From Terriglobia bacterium (GTDB lineage: Bacteria; Acidobacteriota; Terriglobia; Acidiferrales; UBA7541), in the NCBI GenBank assembly GCA_020073375.1, contig JAIQFG010000023.1:1-53096 (forward strand): 53,096 bases of DNA. The letters are read 5' to 3'. A model generated the notes under the pieces. It ran no database searches. It was not told the origin of the DNA and worked only from the letters and a program-made list of their open reading frames with translations. Positions 26,405-35,197 of the stretch are shown here, piece by piece. A program made the position numbers and the translations under genes. Each line of letters begins with the position of its first letter. The stretch's first letter is position 1.

Positions 26405-27253
26405 ATGGCCTGGTTCAAGCGAGAAAAGAAGCGGATCGAGCAGCCCACGCCGCCCGACGAGCGGCGCGTCAAGACCGAAGGGCTGTGGACCAAGTGCGAT
26501 ACCTGCCGCGCAACCATCTGGAAAAAGGACCTGGAAGCCAACTGGCGCGTCTGCCCCAAGTGCCAGCACCATTTCCGCCTGAGCGCCACGCAGCGGCTCG
26601 AACTGCTGCTCGATTCACGGTGGATCGAGCATGACGCCGCGCTGGCATCGAACGACCCGCTGCACTTTACCGACACCAAACCCTACGCCGCGCGCCTGAA
26701 GGACGCTCGCCGGAAATTGAAGATGTCCGACGCGATCATCACGGCCGAAGGCTTGCTCGGCGGGCGCCTGGTGATTTGCTGTTCGATGGAGTTCGCCTTC
26801 ATCGGCGGCTCGATGGGCGCGGTGGTCGGCGAAAAAGTAACGCGCGCGATCGAAATGGCCATCGCCAAGAAACTGGCGCTGGTGATTGTTTCCTGTTCGG
26901 GCGGAGCGCGCATGATGGAGGGCACCATCAGCCTGATGCAGCTGGCGAAGGTGTCCGCCGCGCTGGCGCGCCTGGATGAAGTGCGCCTGCCGTTCATCTC
27001 CATCCTTACCGATCCCACTACGGGCGGCGTGACGGCGAGCTACGCCATGCTGGGAGACATCAATATCGCCGAGCCCGGGGCGCTGATCGGCTTTGCCGGG
27101 CCGCGCGTGATCGAACAAACCATGCGCCAGAAACTTCCCAAGGGATTTCAGACCTCGGAATTCCTTCTCGAGCACGGTTTTCTGGACGCCGTGGTCCACC
27201 GCAAGGATTTGAAAGCTTACATCTCGTCGGCGCTCGATTTTTTCCAGGCTTAA
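26405..27253 (+). CDS. accD: Acetyl-CoA carboxylase carboxyltransferase subunit beta
   Basis: A 282-residue AccD, the beta subunit of the carboxyltransferase that moves CO2 from biotin to acetyl-CoA to make malonyl-CoA for fatty-acid synthesis; it works with AccA as a heterotetramer. The N-terminal zinc ribbon uses Cys31, Cys34, Cys50 and Cys53 (KCDTC, CPKC). The crotonase-fold body shows FIGGSMGAVVGEK, the oxyanion-type SCSGGARMMEG, DPTTGGVTASYAMLGD and GFAGPRVIEQT. Length and motifs are standard. It is followed by folC, the same order as in many bacteria. accA is not in the window. Confidence 0.97.
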   Translation: MAWFKREKKRIEQPTPPDERRVKTEGLWTKCDTCRATIWKKDLEANWRVCPKCQHHFRLSATQRLELLLDSRWIEHDAALASNDPLHFTDTKPYAARLKDARRKLKMSDAIITAEGLLGGRLVICCSMEFAFIGGSMGAVVGEKVTRAIEMAIAKKLALVIVSCSGGARMMEGTISLMQLAKVSAALARLDEVRLPFISILTDPTTGGVTASYAMLGDINIAEPGALIGFAGPRVIEQTMRQKLPKGFQTSEFLLEHGFLDAVVHRKDLKAYISSALDFFQA

Positions 27254-27321
27254 ATTCAAATGGTCGGGGACGAGTTCGGCTCGAATCGGGTCGGGAAAGT
27301 ATTGTGCGGAGGATGAACGAA

Positions 27322-27343
27322 TTTGTGGCGCCGGCGCCACAAA
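27322..27343. repeat. Perfect 22-bp palindrome, collapsed GCGCCGGCGC element
   Basis: The sequence TTTGTGGCGCC followed by GGCGCCACAAA is a perfect palindrome without a loop. It matches the two ends of the 75-80 bp elements at 21752, 28883 and 46930 joined directly, so it looks like a copy that lost its middle. It lies in the accD-folC spacer. Confidence 0.85.
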
Positions 27344-27412
27344 ATTCCGCTTCAGATCTGGGCGACTCGGAGTGGACTGCTTTGTTGAGTTTGAGAAATT
27401 GGGTTTAGCCGC

Positions 27413-28771
27413 ATGACATACGAAGAATCGGTCCGGTATCTTCTCAGTTTGGGGCGCGAACTCGCATCGCCGCGGCAGGCGAGCGCCGCGAAGTTCGATC
27501 TCGCCGGGATCACCACGCTGTGCGAAGCGCTGGGGCAGCCGCAGCGCGCCTTTGAATCGGTGCACGTCGCAGGCACGAACGGAAAAGGCTCGACGGCCGC
27601 GATGATCGATTCGATCCTGCGGGCGGCGGGCCTGCGCACGGGCCTCTACACTTCGCCGCACCTGGAACGCATCAACGAGCGCATTCGCCTGGATGGGCGA
27701 GAAATTTCCGAAACTGATTTCGCGGCCACGTTCACGCGGCTGTACGGCGTGATCGAGGAGCTGCTCGCCGCCGGGCGCCTCGCCGCGCATCCCACATTTT
27801 TCGAGTGCGTTACCGCGCTGGCGTTCGAGTATTTCGCCAAGTCCGGCGCCGAATTCGCCGTCTGCGAAGTGGGCATGGGCGGCCGGCTGGATGCGACGAA
27901 CGTCCTCCTGCCGGAAGTCGCCGTGATCACACAGATCGATCTGGACCACGAAAATTACCTGGGCCATTCCATCGAGGAAATCGCGCGCGAAAAAGCGGGC
28001 ATCATCAAGCCTGGGGCGCGTGTGGTCAGCGCCGCCGAGCACCTGATTGCGCGCGTGGTCATCCGGCGGCGCGTCGGCGAGCAAGGCGCATTCCTGGTGG
28101 AAATCGAAAATACATTTCGCCTGGAAGACGTGACCTCGCGCGACGGCTGCTTTTCGTTCACAGCCATCGACACCGAATCGGGCGCGCGCATCCCCGTGGC
28201 CCTGCCGCTCGCGGGCCGCTTCCAGGTGCGCAACGCGCTCACCGCGATTGCCGCCTCGCGCATGTTGGCCGACCGCGGAGCGCCCATCGATGACGCCGCC
28301 ATCTCGCGCGGCATCGCCGCCACGCGCTGGCCCGGCCGCCTCGAGCGCCTCGCCGAGCGGCCCGACATTTACGTGGACGGCACGCACAATCCCGCCGGGG
28401 CGCGCGAAATCGCCGTCTTTTGGGACGCGTTTCTTCCCGGCCGGAATATTTTCCTGATCTACGGCGCCGTGCGCGACAAAGCCGTCGATGAAATTGCCGG
28501 CATGCTGTTTCCCCGCGCTTCCGCCGTTATTATCACGGCCCCGGCGCAGCCTCGCGCCATCTCCGCCCCCGTGCTCGCGGAAATGACGGGCCATCACGCG
28601 CGCCGCATGGAAATGATTCCCGATCCCAACCGGGCGCTGGAACGCGCCCTCGAACTAGCCGCTCCCGGGGATGTGATCTTCATTACCGGCTCGCTCTACC
28701 TGGTCGGCGACCTGCGACGGTATTGGGCTTCGCGCGCTGGTGATGCGGCAACCGCCTCTCCCGCGAAGTAG
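27413..28771 (+). CDS. folC: Folylpolyglutamate/dihydrofolate synthase
   Basis: A 452-residue Mur-ligase-family enzyme that adds glutamate to dihydropteroate or folate. The ATP loop is AGTNGKGSTAAMID (residues 53-66), followed by LYTSPHL, the ERI box, CEVGMGGRLDATN and DHENYLGHSIEEIAREKAGI, all typical of FolC. The C-terminal domain has VDGTHNPAGA. It is 159 bp downstream of accD. Folate synthesis is also represented by folK at 46445. Whether it has both dihydrofolate and folylpolyglutamate synthase activities cannot be told from sequence alone. Confidence 0.95.
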   Translation: MTYEESVRYLLSLGRELASPRQASAAKFDLAGITTLCEALGQPQRAFESVHVAGTNGKGSTAAMIDSILRAAGLRTGLYTSPHLERINERIRLDGREISETDFAATFTRLYGVIEELLAAGRLAAHPTFFECVTALAFEYFAKSGAEFAVCEVGMGGRLDATNVLLPEVAVITQIDLDHENYLGHSIEEIAREKAGIIKPGARVVSAAEHLIARVVIRRRVGEQGAFLVEIENTFRLEDVTSRDGCFSFTAIDTESGARIPVALPLAGRFQVRNALTAIAASRMLADRGAPIDDAAISRGIAATRWPGRLERLAERPDIYVDGTHNPAGAREIAVFWDAFLPGRNIFLIYGAVRDKAVDEIAGMLFPRASAVIITAPAQPRAISAPVLAEMTGHHARRMEMIPDPNRALERALELAAPGDVIFITGSLYLVGDLRRYWASRAGDAATASPAK

Positions 28772-28789
28772 TATCCCTCGACGATAAAC

Positions 28790-28833
28790 CAGGAGAGATT
28801 CCTCACCCGCAGGAGCGGGTTCGGAATGACAAC
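28790..28833. repeat. Half copy of the GGAATGACA-type element
   Basis: The stretch AGGAGAGATTCCTCACCCGC followed by GGGTTCGGAATGACA matches the right half of the inverted repeat at 50043-50142. Only one arm is present. It lies in the roughly 510-bp folC to GGDEF spacer, which also holds the element at 28883-28957 and no supported gene. Confidence 0.6.
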
Positions 28834-28882
28834 GCGTTTGGTCATTTGTTTAAGAACCCCATTGAGGCGACGCATCGATTTT

Positions 28883-28957
28883 TGTGGCGCCGGCGTCCCG
28901 CCGGCGGTTTTGCAGCTTTGCTTAACGGACAAATTGCCGGCAAGATGCCGGCGCTAC
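28883..28957. repeat. GTGGCGCCGGCG...GCCGGCGCTAC palindromic element
   Basis: This is a 75-bp inverted repeat of the same family as 21752-21830, with an internal CGGCGTCCCGCCGG palindrome in the left arm and ATTGCCGGCAAGATGCCGGC in the right. It lies in the folC downstream spacer. Confidence 0.85.
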
Positions 28958-29280
28958 GACCCTTTCGCGTTCCCGCAACATACGCCTGCTGGGCGTACTG
29001 GGCCGGCCCATGTAGTTGAATGTTGGTTTCCCCGAATTTGACGCTTTTCAAACGCGGGGCTTTTGCGAACCGCGCTGTTGGCCATTATGGAGTATCGTTG
29101 ACATCCCATCCCCAGTCGCGGCCCTTGACAACTTTTCCACGCGGGGCAACACTGAACTTACCCCTTCCAGAAAGTGGATTCCCTGGTTTGCCAGGCTGCC
29201 CGGCATCGGTGCGGCTTGCGCCGGATCGTGTTGATGAGCGCCTTCTTTCTTACCAGCGCGGCGGGGAATCATGAGGCTAT

Positions 29281-30210
29281 GTGCTACCCACGAACGGGGG
29301 AGTGATCCGCGTTCTTTTCGTCAGCGCTTTTCAGGAAGTGCGCGGGATCTGCGAACTGCTCGAATCGACCGGGCCGGCCGTGTTTCAAATCACGCAGGTT
29401 TCCGGCCTCGATCTTGCCGCCGAACGGATTTCCTGCGGAGAGGCGGACATTTTGCTGCTCGACCTGGACGCGAAACAAAGCCAGGGGCGCGCCCTGGTGG
29501 AAGCCGCTCGCGCCGCCGCGCCCGATCTGCCGCTGGTTATCCTCTCGGATTTTGAGGACGAAACTATGGCGGTGGAGTCACTGCAGCTCGGGGCGCAGGA
29601 TTTTCTGATCAAGGCGCGCCTGGACTGCGCCATGCTGGCCCGGTCGCTGCGCTACTCCATCGAACGGCACCGCCTGCAGAAAGAACTGCAAAGCCTCTCC
29701 CTGATTGACGATTTGACCGGCCTGCACAATCGCCGGGGATTTTTCGCTCTTGCCGGGCAGCACTTGCGCGTGGTGCTGCGCAAGGGCGCCGGCATGCTGG
29801 TCTATCTGGACGTCGACAATCTGAAATCGATCAACGACACCTTCGGGCATCTGGAAGGCAACCGCGCGCTCGTGGTGGCTTCCAATCTGCTGCGAAACAG
29901 TTTCCGGCAGTCCGACATCATCGCCCGCATGGGCGGCGACGAATTCTGCGTGCTGATGACCGATGCCGGAAAGGATTCCGAGCAGCAAGTCCGCAGGCGA
30001 ATTCAGCAGCGCGTGGATTTCACCAACGAGCTTTCTTCCTGGCACTTTCGCGTCTCCTTCAGCATGGGTTTCGCCGGCGTGCCCTCCATTCGCCAGCCTT
30101 CGCTGGAGGAGTTGCTGCGCATCGTCGACGAGCGCATGGACCAGGAAAAACGGAACAAGCAGCTGGGTGGCACCTTCGTTCCCGCCGTGAAGCAAACCAG
30201 CGTGGCCTAA
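29281..30210 (+). CDS. Receiver-GGDEF protein (diguanylate cyclase)
   Basis: A 309-residue response regulator with output GGDEF domain. Residues 10-125 are a receiver (ILLLDLDAKQ holds the likely phospho-Asp; LVILSDFED; QDFLIKA with the conserved Lys). Residues 140-300 are a GGDEF domain with DDLTGLHNRRGF, LDVDNLKSINDTFGH and the active-site MGGDEF, so it should make cyclic di-GMP when phosphorylated. GTG 29281 follows GAGG; the GTG at 29302 is an alternative. It is 153 bp upstream of the ethylene-receptor-like kinase operon and may be controlled by it. Confidence 0.88.
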   Translation: MLPTNGGVIRVLFVSAFQEVRGICELLESTGPAVFQITQVSGLDLAAERISCGEADILLLDLDAKQSQGRALVEAARAAAPDLPLVILSDFEDETMAVESLQLGAQDFLIKARLDCAMLARSLRYSIERHRLQKELQSLSLIDDLTGLHNRRGFFALAGQHLRVVLRKGAGMLVYLDVDNLKSINDTFGHLEGNRALVVASNLLRNSFRQSDIIARMGGDEFCVLMTDAGKDSEQQVRRRIQQRVDFTNELSSWHFRVSFSMGFAGVPSIRQPSLEELLRIVDERMDQEKRNKQLGGTFVPAVKQTSVA

Positions 30211-30362
30211 CCCCAGCCCCGCCAATCGGGCGGCTGCATCCTCCCTGCTCAAGAAATTCCCTCCAAGTGCCGATAGACCCCGAGTGGAGTGTTCGCGGGG
30301 CTGCGCGTTGAATCGGCACGGCTCTTCACTCCTTTGTACAGTCTCGCGGGACGGGGGCGGCA

Positions 30363-32051
30363 ATGCAGTTCCTGAAAAACCTGATTTTTCCGGGCGGCCT
30401 GATGCCGCACGGAACCTGCTATTTGTGGACCCCGAGCCTGATAGCCCTGCATGTGCTATCGGATTCTGTGATCGCGTTTTCCTACCTTTCCATTCCCATT
30501 ACATTGCTGCATTTCACGCGCAAGCGGCGGGACATTCCGTTCAGCTGGATGTTTCTCTGCTTCGGAGCTTTCATCGTGGCCTGCGGCGGCACCCACTTGA
30601 TGGAAGTCTGGACCGTCTGGTTTCCCTCCTATTGGCTGGCCGGGGCGTGGAAAGCCGTGACGGCCGGCATTTCGGTGATCACCGCGATCCTGCTGATTCG
30701 CATGGTGCCGCGCGCGCTGGCCCTGCCCGGCACGCAGTGGCTCATCGATTACAACCACCGGCTGATCGGGGAAGTCGAGCAGCGCGCTCAAGCCGAAGCC
30801 AGTCTGCGCCGCTTGAGCGAGGAACTGGAGCACCGCGTGGCCGAGCGCACGGCGGCGTTGACGGCGACCAATCAATCGCTCCGCGAAAGCGAACTGCGCT
30901 ACCGGACGCTGGTGGAGCATGCGCCGGAGGCCATCGTGGTTCTGGATCTGGACGTGGGCCGCTTCACTGACGCGAACGAAAATGCCGAACGCATGTTCGG
31001 CATGACGCACGGCGAGTTGCTTGGCGTCGGGCCCGCGCAGGTCAGCCCGCCGTTCCAGCCGGACGGGCGGCCCACTTCGGAAGCCGCCGGAGCGGAACTG
31101 CAAAAGGCGCTGGACCACGAAACGCCAAGGTTTGAATGGATGCATCGCAGCGCCGCCGGCACGGACATTCCCTGCGAAATTTCGCTGGTTCGCCTGCCGT
31201 TTTCCGGACGGAACCTGGTGCGCGCCAGCATCGTGGACATTTCCGAACGCAAGCGGGCCGAACAGGAAATCCGCAAGCTGAATGCGGAACTCGAGTTTCG
31301 CGTAAAGGTGCGCACGGCGCAGCTGGAGGCCGCCAACCGCGATCTGGAATCGTTCACCTATTCAGTCTCGCATGACCTGCGGGCGCCGCTTCGCCACATG
31401 GACGGATTCTCGAGGATTCTGGTCGAGGAGTTCGGCGAGCAGCTTCCGGACGGCGCCAGGCAGCACCTGCAGCGAGTGCGCGCGGCCACGCTGCACATGG
31501 GCTGCCTGGTGGACGACCTGCTGAATTTGGCGCGCGTCGGACGCGGCTCGCTGAAAATCGCGCCCACGGATTTGAACGCCTTGGCCGCCGAAACCATTCA
31601 GAGCATGGAGGCGGAGACGCGCGGCAGAAATGTGGAATGGCGCGTGGGACGCCTGTCGCCCGCGCAGTGCGATCCTGGGCTGATGCGCCAGGTATTTTTC
31701 AATCTGCTCTCGAACGCGTTGAAATTTTCGCTCCGACGGGAAAAGGCGGTCATCGAAATCGGCGAAGTCCCCGGCGAGGCCGAGCCCGTGATCTTCGTGC
31801 GCGACAACGGCGTCGGGTTCGACATGAAATACGCCGACAAGCTCTTCCAGGTTTTCCAGCGCCTGCACACCGACGAGGAATTCGAGGGCACCGGAGTGGG
31901 CCTGGCTATCGTCCAGCGCATCCTGCAAAAACACGGAGGCGCGATCCGGGCCGAGTCCAGCCCGCGCAACGGCGCCACTTTTTACCTGACCCTGGCGCAC
32001 CCGCTTCCCGCCGCGCCCGTTCCGTTGGAAGTTCCGGGAGGTGGCGCGTGA
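30363..32051 (+). CDS. Histidine kinase with ethylene-receptor-like sensor domain
   Basis: A 562-residue membrane histidine kinase. Residues 15-115 contain three membrane helices with the ETR1-type ethylene-binding signature: HVLSDSVIAFSYLSIP and FGAFIVACGGTHL. Asp34, Tyr41, Ile44, Pro45, Ile71, Cys74 and His78 fall at the positions of ETR1 Asp25, Tyr32, Ile35, Pro36, Ile62, Cys65 and His69; the last Cys and His bind the copper ion that holds ethylene. A coiled coil, a PAS domain (about 175-300), a HisKA domain with His337 (SHDLRAPLRHMDG) and a HATPase (NLLSNALKFS, DNGVGFD, GTGVGLAI) follow. The stop overlaps the next gene by four bases (GTGA). Ethylene binding is inferred from residues, not tested. 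Confidence 0.88.
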   Translation: MQFLKNLIFPGGLMPHGTCYLWTPSLIALHVLSDSVIAFSYLSIPITLLHFTRKRRDIPFSWMFLCFGAFIVACGGTHLMEVWTVWFPSYWLAGAWKAVTAGISVITAILLIRMVPRALALPGTQWLIDYNHRLIGEVEQRAQAEASLRRLSEELEHRVAERTAALTATNQSLRESELRYRTLVEHAPEAIVVLDLDVGRFTDANENAERMFGMTHGELLGVGPAQVSPPFQPDGRPTSEAAGAELQKALDHETPRFEWMHRSAAGTDIPCEISLVRLPFSGRNLVRASIVDISERKRAEQEIRKLNAELEFRVKVRTAQLEAANRDLESFTYSVSHDLRAPLRHMDGFSRILVEEFGEQLPDGARQHLQRVRAATLHMGCLVDDLLNLARVGRGSLKIAPTDLNALAAETIQSMEAETRGRNVEWRVGRLSPAQCDPGLMRQVFFNLLSNALKFSLRREKAVIEIGEVPGEAEPVIFVRDNGVGFDMKYADKLFQVFQRLHTDEEFEGTGVGLAIVQRILQKHGGAIRAESSPRNGATFYLTLAHPLPAAPVPLEVPGGGA

Positions 32052-32524
32052 ACACGGAAGGTATCGAAATCCTGCTCGTGGACGACAGCTCCGCGGACGT
32101 TGATCTGACCATCCACGCGCTGCGCGACAGCCCGCTGATCGACCGCATCCACGTGGTGCGCGACGGCGAGCAGGCCTTGAATTTTCTTTTCTGCAAGGAG
32201 CCATACTTGGAGCGTTCCGGACGGCCTCTGCCCCGGCTGATCCTCCTCGATCTGAAACTGCCCAAGGTGGACGGCCTGTCCGTGCTGCGTGTGCTCAAGC
32301 AGGATTGCCGCACGCGCTCGATGCCCGTCATCGTCCTGACGTCATCCCGAGAGGATAACGACTTGACCGCGAGCTACGACCTGGGCGTGAACAGTTATAT
32401 TCAGAAGCCGGTCGATTTTGACCGGTTTCGCGAAACCCTGCGCACCCTGGGGACTTACTGGCTCCGGGTGAATCAGGCGCCACCCCGGCAATCCCTGGAC
32501 TCGCGCGCGGAGCAGGCCGAATGA
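32048..32524 (+). CDS. Single-domain response regulator (Rcp1-like)
   Basis: A 158-residue receiver-only protein beginning at GTG 32048, overlapping the kinase stop by four bases. It has the acidic pair at 12-13, phospho-acceptor Asp68 (LILLDLKLPKVDG), VIVLTSS and the Lys of YIQKPVDF. The LPKVDGL pattern and the inserted loop (about 48-62) resemble Rcp1-type regulators that serve phytochrome and related kinases. It overlaps the next gene by ATGA, so the three genes are translationally coupled. It is likely the phosphoryl acceptor of the upstream kinase or a relay to the downstream one. Confidence 0.9.
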   Translation: MNTEGIEILLVDDSSADVDLTIHALRDSPLIDRIHVVRDGEQALNFLFCKEPYLERSGRPLPRLILLDLKLPKVDGLSVLRVLKQDCRTRSMPVIVLTSSREDNDLTASYDLGVNSYIQKPVDFDRFRETLRTLGTYWLRVNQAPPRQSLDSRAEQAE

Positions 32525-34887
32525 ATCAAACCATTGTCGGGGATTCCCTGACCAAACTCTGGAATATGTCGGCTCCGCTGCACGTAGTGTTGATTGAAAA
32601 CTCCGTGGCCGACGCGGAATTGAATCTCCATGAGCTGGAACACTCGGGATTTCACTGCAAGCCAAGAATATTCGCGGCCCGCGCGGAGTTTCTCAATCAC
32701 CTCGCGCGATTTCCGTTTGACATTGTGCTGGCCGATTACCAGCTGCCGGGCTGGACCGGCATGGAGGCGTTTTCCGCGATGCGCCAGGCCGGCCACGACG
32801 TTCCCTTTATTTTGGTCACGGGATTTCTCGGGGAAGAGGTGGCCGTCGACTGCATCAAGCAGGGCGTCACGGATTTCGTCCTGAAAGACCACTTGGCCCG
32901 CCTTCCCCTGGTGGTGGCGCGCGCCCTGGAAGAAAAAGCCCTTCGTGACGCGCGCAACTTCATGATCGAGACGCACCGCCGCAGTGAGGCCAATTCCTTG
33001 CTGCTCTTCGCGCACAATCCGCTGCCCATGTGGGTCCTGGAATGGGCCAGCCTGCAGGTGCTTCAGGTCAACGACGCGGCGATTTCCCACTACGGGTACG
33101 ACCGCCTGGAATTTCTACAAATGCACGCCGGAGACCTGCATCCGACCGAAGAGGTCCCCCGCCTTTTCGCGGCATTTCAGAACGGATTTGCGCCGGAGCA
33201 GCACGGGCGCCAGTGGCATCATCGCCGCAAGGACGGCTCGGTGATCGACGTGGAGATGTTCCTGCACAAGATGGAGTATTCGGGAAACGCCGCCGCCCTG
33301 GTGGTGGCGCAGGATATTACCGAACGTAAACGCGCGGAGGCCGAACGCCAGAAATTCTTCACCCTGGTGGAAAATAGCCGCGATTTTATCGCTGTGGCCG
33401 ACCTGAACGACAACGTGGAATACGTGAATCCGGCGGGCCGCGCCCTGCTGGGTATTGCCGGCGCCGAAGCAGTGACGGGCACGCACTCGATCGACTACGT
33501 TATTCCCGACGATCTGCCCCTGCTGTGCAACACAATTTTGCCGGCGCTGCGATCGGCTGGACACTGGGCGGGGGAATTGCGATTTCGCCACCGCCTCACC
33601 GGGCAGGCCATTCCCGTGGATTTCGTCGGCTTCCAGGTGAAGGACCCGGAGACCGGCCAGGGCCGGTACGTGGCCAGCGTTTCGCGGGACATCACCGAAC
33701 GCCGCGCGCTGGAACAGCAGTTGCGGCACGCCCAGAAGTTCGAGGCCATCGGCCAACTGGCCGGCGGCATCGCTCACGATTTCAACAACGTGATCGGCGC
33801 CATCCTGGGATGGGCCGAATTGGGGAAGGAGCAAGCCGCCTCCAGCGGGCTGCCTTTGCTCACCTACTTCGAGAAGATCCACGCGCAGTGCGACCGCGTC
33901 ACCGCGCTGGTCTGGCAACTGCTTGCCTTTGCCCGGCGGCAAATCCTCGAACCCCGCATTCTCAACCTCAATCAAACGGTTCAGGAGGTGCTAAATCTGC
34001 TCGACAAGGTGATCGGCAAGGACATCGAGATCAGGAATGTTCTTGCCGGGAATCTGCACGACGTGCGGGCCGATCCCACGCAAGTCGAGCAAGTGCTGAT
34101 GAATTTGTGCATCAATTCGCGCGACGCCATGCCGGAAGGCGGCCTGCTGACGATCGAAACCCGCAACGCAGAATTCACCAAAGAGCAATGCCGAAGCGCG
34201 CCGGGCCTGAAGCCCGGGCCCTACGCCGAACTGCGGGTCAGCGACACGGGCATCGGCATGGACGCGGCCGTGCGCGAACGCATCTTCGAGCCGTTCTTCA
34301 CCACCAAGGGAACCGGAAAAGGGACGGGACTTGGCTTGGCCACGGTCTTCGGCATCGTGAAGCAGCACGGCGGATATATTCTTGTGGAAAGCGAGCCGGG
34401 GATTGGCAGTTCATTCCGGCTTTTTTTTCCGGCGGATGAGACGGGCGACAAATCGGAGTATCTCCATCCCGTCGTGGAAAACGAGCCTGTCCGCGGGGGC
34501 AGCGAAACAATCTTGCTCGCCGACGACCACGAGGGCATCCGCGAAATGGCGCTGGCCGCGCTCACCGCTCTCGGCTATCAAGTTCTGCTCGCCAAGGACG
34601 GCGAGGAAGCCGTAGCCGTGTTCACCGAGCATAGCCACGATATTTCGCTCATCTTATTCGACGTAATCATGCCCCGGATGAGCGGGCCGCAGGCCTATGC
34701 GGCCATCACGGCCATCAAACCGGGCGTATCCGTCATCTTTGCCACCGGGTACAGCAATGAATTGGGCGCGCTGGCGGAGATCGCCGACCGCGGCATAACC
34801 ATTTTGCGGAAACCGTACAGCCCCGGCCTTCTCTGCCGGCGCGTTCGCGAAGTCCTGGACCAGGCCAAGCCAAAGCTGCCGGGTTAG
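32521..34887 (+). CDS. Hybrid histidine kinase REC-PAS-PAS-HisKA-HATPase-REC
   Basis: A 788-residue soluble hybrid kinase. The order is: receiver (about 18-135, Asp72 in [11 protein letters not shown]), PAS (about 155-275), PAS (about 280-400), HisKA with His419 ([14 protein letters not shown]), HATPase ([33 protein letters not shown]) and a C-terminal receiver (Asp714 in [13 protein letters not shown]). No membrane helix is seen, so it senses a cytosolic cue or acts as a relay from the ethylene-like sensor. It is coupled by an ATGA overlap to the upstream regulator gene. No DNA-binding output gene lies in the operon; the GGDEF regulator at 29281 is the nearest possible output. Confidence 0.9.
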   Translation: MNQTIVGDSLTKLWNMSAPLHVVLIENSVADAELNLHELEHSGFHCKPRIFAARAEFLNHLARFPFDIVLADYQLPGWTGMEAFSAMRQAGHDVPFILVTGFLGEEVAVDCIKQGVTDFVLKDHLARLPLVVARALEEKALRDARNFMIETHRRSEANSLLLFAHNPLPMWVLEWASLQVLQVNDAAISHYGYDRLEFLQMHAGDLHPTEEVPRLFAAFQNGFAPEQHGRQWHHRRKDGSVIDVEMFLHKMEYSGNAAALVVAQDITERKRAEAERQKFFTLVENSRDFIAVADLNDNVEYVNPAGRALLGIAGAEAVTGTHSIDYVIPDDLPLLCNTILPALRSAGHWAGELRFRHRLTGQAIPVDFVGFQVKDPETGQGRYVASVSRDITERRALEQQLRHAQKFEAIGQLAGGIAHDFNNVIGAILGWAELGKEQAASSGLPLLTYFEKIHAQCDRVTALVWQLLAFARRQILEPRILNLNQTVQEVLNLLDKVIGKDIEIRNVLAGNLHDVRADPTQVEQVLMNLCINSRDAMPEGGLLTIETRNAEFTKEQCRSAPGLKPGPYAELRVSDTGIGMDAAVRERIFEPFFTTKGTGKGTGLGLATVFGIVKQHGGYILVESEPGIGSSFRLFFPADETGDKSEYLHPVVENEPVRGGSETILLADDHEGIREMALAALTALGYQVLLAKDGEEAVAVFTEHSHDISLILFDVIMPRMSGPQAYAAITAIKPGVSVIFATGYSNELGALAEIADRGITILRKPYSPGLLCRRVREVLDQAKPKLPG

Positions 34888-34938
34888 GAATGCATTTTGT
34901 GGCGGAGAGGGGTTGTCTCTTTTCGTGTCATATTTTTG

Positions 34939-34967
34939 TTGACACCCAACCTGCGACGTGTTATTCC
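34939..34967 (+). promoter_or_regulatory. Sigma-70-type promoter with extended -10
   Basis: TTGACA (34939-34944), 17 bases, then TATTCC (34962-34967) preceded by TGT, an extended -10 pattern. The -35 is perfect and the -10 moderate. A 7-base inverted repeat (CCTGCGA at 34950-34956 and TCGCAGG at 34977-34983) brackets the -10 and may be an operator. No coding frame follows; a strong terminator lies about 75 bases downstream. Confidence 0.6.
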
Positions 34968-34973
34968 GTGAGC

Positions 34974-35080
34974 ATATCGCAGGATGTTGTTTTAATTTTT
35001 CGTCTTTATTGAGTTTACCCAGCAACACCCCACCCCACCCCGGGAGGTGAGAACCAACAGGTTCTCACCTCCCTTTTTTT
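34974..35080 (+). ncRNA. Candidate small RNA between promoter and terminator
   Basis: From the predicted start near 34974 to the T-run end at 35080 a transcript of about 107 bases would be made. It has no plausible frame. It has a U-rich segment (TTTTAATTTTTCGTC), a C-rich single-stranded stretch (CACCCCACCCCACCCC) and the terminator hairpin, whose right arm contains CACCTCC, complementary to Shine-Dalgarno sequences. C-rich and anti-SD stretches are typical of target-pairing sRNAs. The alternative is a plain terminator for the kinase operon ending at 34887. Confidence 0.5.
35042..35080 (+). terminator. Strong rho-independent terminator
   Basis: GGGAGGTGAGAACC (35042-35055), loop AACA, GGTTCTCACCTCCC (35060-35073), then seven T. 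The 14-bp stem has no mismatch. It points in the plus direction and would end the candidate sRNA and any read-through from the kinase operon 155 bp upstream. Confidence 0.92.
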
Positions 35081-35197
35081 CAGCTCTCCACACCCGGGCG
35101 ATAAATCGAATTTCTTGTAACTTATTGATTTAACTATAGATGTATAGACTTGACTTGGCGGATGCGGGCACCCACGTGCGGCGCATCTTCCTGAGGA

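Noticed and set aside
26615..28597. 660-codon open frame on the minus strand
   Set aside because: Lies antisense to accD and folC, with a composition rich in Arg, Gly, His and Ala as expected from the reverse of GC-rich codons; no domain pattern.
28958..29280. Possible cyclic di-GMP riboswitch ahead of the GGDEF gene
   Set aside because: I looked for the GEMM core (CACGCACAGGGCAAACC and the paired GNNA-type loop) and did not find it.
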